Source of the DNA: a virus
IMG/VR virus record: IMGVR_UViG_3300007640_010386
Coordinates: 1-22,199 of that record
Length of the DNA stretch: 22,199 nt
Reading direction: 5' to 3' (one strand)
In this document: piece by piece, positions 16,516-21,876 of the stretch
Numbering within the stretch: position 1 is the first letter of the stretch
Layout: each line of letters opens with the position of its first letter
The notes under the pieces: model-generated
The model's input: only the letters and a program-made list of their open reading frames with translations
What the model was told of the DNA's origin: nothing
Database searches by the model: none
Position numbers and translations under genes: made by a program

Positions 16516-16881
16516 ATGGTTTTATATTATTACAATGCTAAGCTTGATAGAGTTGTTGATGGTGATACTATTGACGCCTTAGTAGATTTAGGTTTTGATA
16601 CATGGAAACATGTCCGTATTAGGTTAAACGGAATAGATGCCTATGAATCTCGAACTAGGGATTTAGATGAAAAAGAAAAAGGATTAAGAGCTAAAACAAG
16701 AGTAGAAGAACTCTTAGCCCTCACAGACGGCCAGTTTTTCCTTTACTCAAAAGGAGTAGACAAATATGGTAGATGTTTAGGTGATGTAAGAATAGAACCT
16801 AACGCCCATAATCACATTAATTTAAGTGAAAAATTATTAGCTGAAAATTTAGCAGTGCCTTATTACGGGGGTAAAAGATAA
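16516..16881 (+). CDS. Staphylococcal-nuclease-like (SNase/thermonuclease) protein
   Basis: A compact SNase OB-fold domain of 121 residues with no signal peptide, so it should act in the cytoplasm. It has the calcium/catalytic motif VVDGDT (D15, D17, T18), RIRLNGIDAYES carrying R36, D41 and E44 (equivalents of R35, D40, E43 of the staphylococcal enzyme), and DKYGRCLG with R86 (equivalent of R87). All key catalytic residues are in place, so it is probably an active DNA/RNA phosphodiesterase. It lies between the spanins and the DNA-modification cluster. Host DNA degradation or nuclease activity released at lysis are possible roles (inference). Confidence 0.85.
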   Translation: MVLYYYNAKLDRVVDGDTIDALVDLGFDTWKHVRIRLNGIDAYESRTRDLDEKEKGLRAKTRVEELLALTDGQFFLYSKGVDKYGRCLGDVRIEPNAHNHINLSEKLLAENLAVPYYGGKR

Positions 16882-16918
16882 ATTTGGATCTTTAAATTTT
16901 TATTCGTATATTCACCTC

Positions 16919-17428
16919 ATGCACACAATTGAGGTTATCGAAGAGCAGTTGTCGCAACTCCAAAAATTGAATTATAATCAATTCTTTTGGTGGCGTAGGT
17001 GGGGCCGTAAGGGTCAGTCTTTACACAATTATGCTCCATTAATTGATAAAATTCGTAATGGTGACTACGACCCAAGTCCTTATTTGTGGCAAATTCATTA
17101 TTGCCAATGGGAAATTGATCAAAAATACAAAAAATATGAAGGTGATGGTCAAGCCCAAGCTGCTGAGACCCGTCTTGATAAAAACCGTCGCCGTCGTCTT
17201 GTTGATGATCATGAAAAGTATGAAAAGGAAAATCTGACCCAATTGCGTAAAGATTTTACTACCACATTTCGTATGACCAAACAAGATTTTGATCATGATG
17301 TAGTTGAGGTTGGAGGTACGCTGGAGGAATTTTATAATTATTGTGAAGACAAATACGGTAAATACAATCGTCCCACTACAGCACCCCGTAGAGGTCGACC
17401 ACCAAAAAATAAAGAATTATATTTTTAA
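16919..17428 (+). CDS. Basic protein with C-terminal AT-hook (169 aa)
   Basis: Family not recognised. A Trp/Arg-rich N-terminal part (FFWWRRWGRKG at 22-32) is followed by Tyr/Trp/Lys-rich helices, a run of four Arg at 90-93, and a C-terminal PRRGRPPK (156-163), which is the AT-hook core for minor-groove binding of AT-rich DNA. This suggests a DNA-binding protein acting in the cytoplasm, but no catalytic motif is visible. The next gene, the DpdA-like transglycosylase, starts on the base after its stop, so the two are co-translated and it might assist DNA modification (inference). The 37-base leader upstream has TATATTCACC, a weak relative of the promoter-like element. Confidence 0.6.
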   Translation: MHTIEVIEEQLSQLQKLNYNQFFWWRRWGRKGQSLHNYAPLIDKIRNGDYDPSPYLWQIHYCQWEIDQKYKKYEGDGQAQAAETRLDKNRRRRLVDDHEKYEKENLTQLRKDFTTTFRMTKQDFDHDVVEVGGTLEEFYNYCEDKYGKYNRPTTAPRRGRPPKNKELYF

Positions 17429-18247
17429 ATGAGTATAGAAGCATCAGCAAAAGGAGCAATAGTATCACATGAGATACCTTTTGCCTACCTACAAGCTAGT
17501 CTAGAATTTAACGACTATGACTATTTACTCCCTCATTTATATGATCAATTTGAGGAGTACAAAGAATTCTTCCAAAGGAGCAACCATGCAGGTAAGCGTC
17601 ACATTATAATGGATAATTCTCTCCATGAACTTGGAGCACCTTACTCAAAAGGTAGAATGATTTCTATTATTGAGGAAATAAAACCCGATGAATTTATAGT
17701 ACCAGATGCTTGGGAAGACGCCACCCAATCAATGCGCCAAGCTAAAGAATGGAGCTTTATTGAATTACCTGAAGGGGTAAAGAAAGTTGCAGTAGTACAA
17801 GGTAAATCATTTGATGACGTAGTAAAGTGTTATCAAACATATAAGTGGTTGGGTTATACCAAAATTGCATTTTCATATGGAGCTAGCTATTATAACGATA
17901 TATTCCCACATCCTAATAAGGATATTGGAAAAGCATTAGGTCGTCAATTAGTTATTAGCAAAATGATTAATATGGGTCTTATTGGAAAAAGCGACAAAAT
18001 TCATCTTTTAGGTTGTTCCCTCCCACAAGAGTTTTTATATTATAAGGATATAAAACAAATTGTAAGTATAGACACTTCAAATCCTGTAATGGCTGCATTT
18101 GATGGCACTCTTTATAATAGTTGGGGTTTAGATTCTAAACCTAAAACTAAAATAGATGAAGTAATTGATGCTAAATTTGATGAAGCCATATACGAAGCTA
18201 TACGACATAATACTACATACTTTAAATTAATTAATAATATAACATGA
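17429..18247 (+). CDS. dpdA: DpdA-like 7-deazaguanine DNA transglycosylase
   Basis: TGT-superfamily TIM-barrel protein of 272 residues, predicted to swap guanine in DNA for a 7-deazaguanine base. Motifs in order: HIIMDNSLHELG (58-69; D62 candidate acid/base), PDEFIVPDAWEDATQSM (86-102), VVQGKSFDDVV (122-132), KIAFSYGASYY, IHLLGCS (191-197), and IVSIDTSNPVMAAFDG (211-226), where D215 would be the nucleophile by analogy with tRNA-guanine transglycosylase. The tRNA-enzyme zinc motif (CxCxxC...H) is absent; only two Cys exist. The assignment is reinforced by direct linkage to queC-like (ATGA overlap), queD-like and queE genes, a combination known from phages that modify their genome. A tRNA substrate is less likely given the short length and the phage context. 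Confidence 0.8.
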   Translation: MSIEASAKGAIVSHEIPFAYLQASLEFNDYDYLLPHLYDQFEEYKEFFQRSNHAGKRHIIMDNSLHELGAPYSKGRMISIIEEIKPDEFIVPDAWEDATQSMRQAKEWSFIELPEGVKKVAVVQGKSFDDVVKCYQTYKWLGYTKIAFSYGASYYNDIFPHPNKDIGKALGRQLVISKMINMGLIGKSDKIHLLGCSLPQEFLYYKDIKQIVSIDTSNPVMAAFDGTLYNSWGLDSKPKTKIDEVIDAKFDEAIYEAIRHNTTYFKLINNIT

Positions 18248-19080
18248 ATAAACAAGCAGTTTTATCTTTAAGTGGAGGAATGGACAGCTCTACAGTTTTG
18301 CTAAGACTATTAGCAGAAGGCTACGAGGTTACAGCTTTGAGTTTTGATTATGGACAAAAACATAAAGTTGAACTCTCCCGTGCTCGTGAATTAGTGAGCC
18401 ACCTTAATACAGTTAGACTTGAACAATCCCCACTAGGTGAATTTAGAGAAAAATACCCAGAAATTAAATATGGAGTAATTAAACTTGATGGTTTGGCTCC
18501 TATGCTTAATAGTGCCCTTGTAGAAGGTGGAGATGAGGTGCCTGAAGGACACTATGAACAGGAAAACATGAAGGAAACAGTTGTTCCTAATAGAAATAAA
18601 ATTTTCTCATCAATAATTCAAGCGGTAGCACTATCAATAGCAAATGAAAAAGATACTGAAGTATATATTGCGATGGGTATTCACGCAGGTGATCATGCTA
18701 TATACCCCGATTGTAGACAAGAGTTCAGGGACGCTGACTATGCAGCTTTCACCGAAGGTAATTGGAACGCTGAGCGCGTTACCTATCATACCCCTTACCT
18801 CAGTGGGGATAAGTATGATATTTTGCTTGATGGAAGAAGATGCTGCGATGAATTGGGACTTGATTTCAACCGAGTTTATTCCCTTACAAATACTTCTTAT
18901 AAGCCCCTTAGTTTTGGTGATAAGTGGTACAGCGACTATAAATCTGCTTCTTCGGTGGAACGTGTCGAAGCGTTTATTAAGTTGGGGACAGAGGATCCGG
19001 TACAATATGCTGATGAGAGAGGACCCGTTACATGGAATACTGTAAAACAACATGTTGAACAAGTTTTAGCTGAAGCCTAA
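18244..19080 (+). CDS. queC: QueC-like preQ0 synthase lacking the zinc cysteines
   Basis: PP-loop ATPase of the QueC family, which converts 7-carboxy-7-deazaguanine to preQ0 with ATP and ammonia. It has SGGMDSS at 10-16, ALSFDYGQKH (31-40), VVPNRNKIF (113-121), GIHAGDHAIYPDCRQEF (145-161) and TPYLSGDKYDIL. The C-terminal zinc site is gone: where QueC has TWSCY and CGxCxxC before R-x2-AF, this protein has TNTSY and Ser/Asp at the matching places (S218, D231, S234, S237). At 278 residues it is longer than typical QueC (about 220-230). It overlaps dpdA by ATGA and queD by one base. It may still make preQ0 by another fold-stabilising means, or make a related base such as the amide. Confidence 0.83.
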   Translation: MNKQAVLSLSGGMDSSTVLLRLLAEGYEVTALSFDYGQKHKVELSRARELVSHLNTVRLEQSPLGEFREKYPEIKYGVIKLDGLAPMLNSALVEGGDEVPEGHYEQENMKETVVPNRNKIFSSIIQAVALSIANEKDTEVYIAMGIHAGDHAIYPDCRQEFRDADYAAFTEGNWNAERVTYHTPYLSGDKYDILLDGRRCCDELGLDFNRVYSLTNTSYKPLSFGDKWYSDYKSASSVERVEAFIKLGTEDPVQYADERGPVTWNTVKQHVEQVLAEA

Positions 19081-19538
19081 TGTTTATATCAACTAAAGTA
19101 TTTGATGGGTTTAGCTGTGTGTTTCGTCAAGCTAAAGCAGAAGGCACACATTGTAGATTTCTTCATGGTTATGGAATCTCGTTTAAAGTATGGTTTAAAG
19201 GGGAACTAGACGAACGTAATTGGGTTTGGGATTTTGGGGGTATGAAACGTGCTAAAACCGAAATAGATGGTATGAGCCCTAAAGCTTGGATGGACCATAT
19301 GTTTGATCATACTATGCTTGTAGCAGAAGACGATCCATTCCTAGAATCATTCCGTAGAATGGATGAAGCAGGTGTAATTCAACTTAGAGAAATACCAGCA
19401 ACTGGAGCAGAGCGTTTTGCTCAGTATATTTATGAGAAACTTAACAAGTTTGTATTAGAAGAAACAGATGGACGTGTTAAGGTTATGCAAGTAGAATTTA
19501 GAGAACACGGAAAAAACACAGCAATCTATGCTGAATAA
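19080..19538 (+). CDS. queD: QueD-like 6-carboxytetrahydropterin synthase, variant zinc site
   Basis: Tunnelling-fold protein of 152 residues related to QueD, which converts 7,8-dihydroneopterin triphosphate to 6-carboxytetrahydropterin, the QueE substrate. EGTHCRFLHGYGISF (21-35) aligns with EGHKCGRLHGHSF of E. coli QueD, giving the catalytic Cys25 and ligand H29. The second His of LHGH is Tyr31, and the first ligand in FxAAH is not seen. WVWDFGGMK (48-56), FDHTMLVAEDDP (75-86, D76-H77 catalytic) and EFREHG (139-144, E142) follow. I associate this CVFRQ/LHGY form with a QueD-like clade in marine phages. It is coupled to queC by a one-base overlap. Confidence is high for the fold, lower for the exact reaction. 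Confidence 0.8.
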   Translation: MFISTKVFDGFSCVFRQAKAEGTHCRFLHGYGISFKVWFKGELDERNWVWDFGGMKRAKTEIDGMSPKAWMDHMFDHTMLVAEDDPFLESFRRMDEAGVIQLREIPATGAERFAQYIYEKLNKFVLEETDGRVKVMQVEFREHGKNTAIYAE

Positions 19539-19566
19539 ATAAAAGTTAATAACAAAAATCAAAATT

Positions 19567-20187
19567 ATGAAAAAAACAATTATGGCCTTTGGGTTGGCCT
19601 TAACCACCCTAGTTAGTTCTGCACAAACAACTGTTGTTGATGTTATTGTAAATAGCGAAGACCACACCTTGTTAGAAGCTGCAGTAGTAGAAGCAGGATT
19701 AGTTGAAGCTTTAAGCGACACAACAGGAACATTTACAGTATTTGCACCTACAGACAGTGCATTTATTACTTTAGCAACCTCACTTCAACTCGAACCTACT
19801 GATCTATTAGAGTTACAAAACTTGACAGATATTCTTACATATCATGTTGTGGGAACCACAGCTCTAAGTACTGATCTGTATGATGGTATGGAAGTAACAG
19901 CACTAAACAATGGTACTTTAACTATTGGTGTAGATAGCACAGGAGTCACAGTTGAATATGCCATGGTCACAGTTGCTGACCTTGTCACAGATAATGGTGT
20001 TGTTCATGTTATTGATGCTGTTCTTGTACCTAGTAGTACTAATTCAATACTAGAGCTAGAAAATAAAACCCCACAAAATAATATTTACTATAATATTATG
20101 GGTCAAGAAATTGATAGTTACGATCAAATTCCCTTTAACTCCATTTATATTAAAAATGGTGAAAAGTTTCTAAAGATCGAAAGATAA
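19567..20187 (+). CDS. Secreted FAS1 (fasciclin) protein with T9SS-like C-terminus
   Basis: A 206-residue exported protein. It has a signal peptide at 1-20 ending SSAQ, then a single FAS1 adhesion domain (about 22-155) with the H1 motif TFTVFAPTDSAF (55-66), the YH motif (92-93, LTYHVVG) and H2 NGVVHVIDAVLVP (143-155). After a linker, the last 35 residues or so (YYNIMGQEI, then IPFNSIYIKNG and KFLKIER) resemble the type A sorting domain of type IX secretion substrates, which occur only in Bacteroidota. FAS1 proteins mediate surface adhesion; in a phage the product may modify the infected cell surface or be a host-derived moron. It sits between queD and queE, interrupting the modification cluster. 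Confidence 0.85.
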   Translation: MKKTIMAFGLALTTLVSSAQTTVVDVIVNSEDHTLLEAAVVEAGLVEALSDTTGTFTVFAPTDSAFITLATSLQLEPTDLLELQNLTDILTYHVVGTTALSTDLYDGMEVTALNNGTLTIGVDSTGVTVEYAMVTVADLVTDNGVVHVIDAVLVPSSTNSILELENKTPQNNIYYNIMGQEIDSYDQIPFNSIYIKNGEKFLKIER

Positions 20188-20188
20188 T

Positions 20189-20207
20189 ATGCTTAAAAGG
20201 ATAGAAG
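20189..20207 (+). repeat. 19-bp direct repeat, copy 1 (duplicate of queE start)
   Basis: These 19 bases are identical to the first 19 bases of queE (21022-21040), including the ATG. They begin one base after the FAS1 stop and end at the first base of the terminator stem. An exact match this long is not expected by chance in 22 kb. Confidence 0.9.
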
Positions 20208-20243
20208 GCTGCTTCCTTAATGGGGAGCAGCCCTCTATTTTTT
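20207..20243 (+). terminator. Intrinsic terminator after the FAS1 gene
   Basis: A 7-bp stem GGCTGCT / AGCAGCC with a 12-base loop, followed by CTCTATTTTTT. It would end the transcript from the dpdA-queC-queD-FAS1 unit and is immediately followed by a promoter-like element. Confidence 0.78.
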
Positions 20244-20245
20244 GT

Positions 20246-20264
20246 ATATTTACAACGAACGTTT
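20246..20264 (+). promoter_or_regulatory. Putative phage promoter before the small membrane gene
   Basis: ATATTTAC followed by AACGAACGTTT, two bases after the terminator T-run. This is a variant of the ATATTTAT...CGAAAGTTACA arrangement seen before ssb and the M43 gene. It would drive the small membrane gene, the secreted protein and queE. Confidence 0.48.
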
Positions 20265-20291
20265 AGTAGAACTTAATTAAAAAACACAATA
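20262..20291 (+). repeat. 30-bp direct repeat, copy 1
   Basis: TTTAGTAGAACTTAATTAAA and ten more bases recur at 20533-20562 with a single C/T difference. This copy forms the untranslated leader of the small membrane protein gene. Confidence 0.92.
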
Positions 20292-20298
20292 AAATAAA

Positions 20299-20547
20299 AT
20301 GAATTATATAATTTTTGTAATAGTACTTGGAGCTATTTTTGGTGGAATAGCATATATGGGGAAATCTACAAGTAAAAATACCCCTACACCCCCTGATACC
20401 CTTTCTAAAGAGAAAAATTTAAACAACACAATGGAGAACGATATTTCAATAATTAAAAAGTGGGTTAGCTTTTTTGGATGGTTAACCGTTATTAACTTAG
20501 TAATAGCATTTGGGTATGTTATGTCTTTAGTATTTAGTAGAACTTAA
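20299..20547 (+). CDS. Small two-TM membrane protein (82 aa)
   Basis: Not recognised. Transmembrane segments at about 3-20 (YIIFVIVLGAIFGGIAYM) and 56-78 (VSFFGWLTVINLVIAFGYV), with a hydrophilic Thr/Pro/Lys/Asn-rich loop between them (22-52). No cysteine and no enzyme motif. The gene lies between two near-identical 30-bp repeats; the second copy encodes its last residues and stop. It could be an accessory holin/antiholin, a superinfection-exclusion membrane protein or an unrelated moron; the sequence does not decide. The leader is A-rich and lacks a Shine-Dalgarno site. Confidence 0.6.
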   Translation: MNYIIFVIVLGAIFGGIAYMGKSTSKNTPTPPDTLSKEKNLNNTMENDISIIKKWVSFFGWLTVINLVIAFGYVMSLVFSRT

Positions 20548-20562
20548 TTAAAAAACATAATA
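20533..20562 (+). repeat. 30-bp direct repeat, copy 2
   Basis: 29 of 30 bases match 20262-20291. This copy spans the last codons and stop of the small membrane gene and serves as the leader of the next gene, ending two bases before its ATG. Confidence 0.92.
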
Positions 20563-20564
20563 GC

Positions 20565-21008
20565 ATGAAAAAAATAGTTTTGACAATAGGATTAGCAGCT
20601 ATCTCTGCTATTGGGTTTGGGCAAATTACTTTCATCCAAAATTATATGAATGGGATGGAAGTAGGAGATTATAAATATACTTGTACTGATTCTACTATTA
20701 CTTATGAAGCCATAGGTAAAAAATCAATTGAAACCTCTATGAAAATGGGATTACCTATTACCTCTACTCAAAATGCTAAATTAGTTTCTACTAAAAAAGT
20801 AGGAGAAGGAAGTATAGTTTACACATATAATGCTTCTTATGTTGATTTTTTAGGATTTGATGTGAGGCAATCAATTACAATAGTTTATAACCCTAACCCA
20901 GTCATCCTTTTCGGGGAACAAGTGGGGTCATGGAGTACTACGACAAAACAATTTTCTACTTTTGATAATAGTTCTACTGAGACTTTTACTATGTATATGA
21001 AGCTTTAA
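20565..21008 (+). CDS. Secreted hypothetical protein (147 aa)
   Basis: Not recognised. It has an N-terminal signal peptide (KKIVLTIGLAAISAIGFGQ) with a ..GQ end typical of Bacteroidota exported proteins, then about 127 residues of Thr/Ser/Tyr-rich beta-type sequence with one Cys (residue 40) in the mature part. The fold looks like a small all-beta periplasmic or surface protein. It lacks a T9SS-like tail and a lipobox. It follows the repeat-flanked small membrane gene and ends 13 bases before queE, so it belongs to the cassette that seems inserted at the queE start. It may be a host-derived moron (inference). Confidence 0.58.
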   Translation: MKKIVLTIGLAAISAIGFGQITFIQNYMNGMEVGDYKYTCTDSTITYEAIGKKSIETSMKMGLPITSTQNAKLVSTKKVGEGSIVYTYNASYVDFLGFDVRQSITIVYNPNPVILFGEQVGSWSTTTKQFSTFDNSSTETFTMYMKL

Positions 21009-21021
21009 AAAAGAAAAGTAA

Positions 21022-21040
21022 ATGCTTAAAAGGATAGAAG
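21022..21040 (+). repeat. 19-bp direct repeat, copy 2 (functional queE start)
   Basis: The first 19 bases of queE, identical to 20189-20207. The two copies bracket the terminator, promoter-like element, small membrane gene and secreted-protein gene, giving an 833-bp repeat period. Confidence 0.9.
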
Positions 21041-21795
21041 ATTACGATAAAGTATTACCTGTATTAGAGGTATATCGATGCGTGCAAAGTGAGGGCTCCC
21101 GTTTCGGGCGCCCCACTATTGCCGTTCGAACTACAGGATGTACCCACCGCTGTTGGTTTGGTGAAGGTGGGTGGTGTGATTCGTGGTATACTTCAATCCA
21201 CCCTGAAAAAGGTACGTTTACATTTAATGACATTATCAATATTTATGATGAGAATCCTCAAGTAAAAGAGATGATGTTAACAGGGGGTTCACCAACAATG
21301 CATGCTGCCCTTGTAAATGAACTTACCCATTTTGCCAACGAAAGAGGAATTCTTATTACAATCGAAACCGAAGGGTCTCACTTCGTGGAAACGGATTTTC
21401 CACTTGGTCTCGTATCCCTTAGCCCTAAGTTTTCTAATTCTGTCCCTCGTGTGGGTATTACTACTCCCGGTGGTAAAGTGGTTGATGAAAGGTTTGTCAC
21501 TCAGCATAACAAGTTTAGACTCCATTATGAGAACATTCAGAAAATGATTGATTTTCATAGTGATTATCATTACAAACCAGTTTGGGATGGTACCGATGAG
21601 TGTTTAGCTGAAATTGAGGAATTTAGAGTTAAAATGAATATTCCTAAAAATAAAACATTTGTTATGCCTGCAGGTGATACAAGAGAAACACTAGTTGAAA
21701 TGTACCCTAAAGTATTTGAAATGGTCGCTGAGCATGGATATAATATGACTGGTCGAGACCATATTATAGCTTATAATACAGAACGTGGAGTTTAA
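21022..21795 (+). CDS. queE: QueE 7-carboxy-7-deazaguanine synthase (radical SAM)
   Basis: Radical SAM enzyme of 257 residues that converts 6-carboxytetrahydropterin to 7-carboxy-7-deazaguanine. The N-terminal VLEVYRCVQSEGSRFGRP (14-31) and VRTTGC are QueE-typical. The cluster-binding cysteines are C40, C44 and C52 in the spacing C-x3-C-x7-C, with WFGEGGW inserted where E. coli-type QueE has CxxxCxxC. LTGGSPTMH matches the GGE/SAM-contact region, followed by IETEGS and LVSLSPKFSN (substrate loop). It supplies CDG to the QueC-like protein and so the base for DpdA. It is separated from queD by the FAS1 gene and a two-gene cassette, and a terminator follows its stop. Confidence 0.9.
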   Translation: MLKRIEDYDKVLPVLEVYRCVQSEGSRFGRPTIAVRTTGCTHRCWFGEGGWCDSWYTSIHPEKGTFTFNDIINIYDENPQVKEMMLTGGSPTMHAALVNELTHFANERGILITIETEGSHFVETDFPLGLVSLSPKFSNSVPRVGITTPGGKVVDERFVTQHNKFRLHYENIQKMIDFHSDYHYKPVWDGTDECLAEIEEFRVKMNIPKNKTFVMPAGDTRETLVEMYPKVFEMVAEHGYNMTGRDHIIAYNTERGV

Positions 21796-21814
21796 CGACT
21801 TACAAATTTATGCC

Positions 21815-21842
21815 AAAAAGGGCACCTTCGGGTGCCTTTTTT
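21815..21842 (+). terminator. Intrinsic terminator with UUCG tetraloop after queE
   Basis: GGCACC / GGTGCC stem around a TTCG loop, flanked by AAAAAG and TTTTTT that can extend the pairing. Same cUUCGg design as the terminator before ssb. It closes the queE transcript. Confidence 0.88.
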
Positions 21843-21843
21843 A

Positions 21844-21865
21844 ATATTTATAACCGAAAGTTACA
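21844..21865 (+). promoter_or_regulatory. Putative phage promoter before the M43 protease gene
   Basis: ATATTTAT, three bases, then CGAAAGTTACA, beginning just after the terminator T-run and 33 bases before the start codon. The two blocks are identical to those before ssb over 8 and 11 bases, with only their spacing changed. Confidence 0.55.
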
Positions 21866-21876
21866 ACCAAACCGCT

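Larger units (their letters stand above)
20189..20266 (+). pseudogene. Vestigial queE 5' end (26-codon open frame)
   Basis: The frame opens with the same six codons as queE (MLKRIE), then diverges into the terminator hairpin and stops after 25 residues with TAG. It looks like the leftover first copy of the queE start after insertion of the following cassette. Translation into a short peptide is possible but nothing indicates a function. Confidence 0.55.

Noticed and set aside
18634-19062. Open frames on both strands (about 140 codons) inside queC
   Set aside because: They lie wholly within the QueC-like frame, which carries conserved motifs across this stretch.
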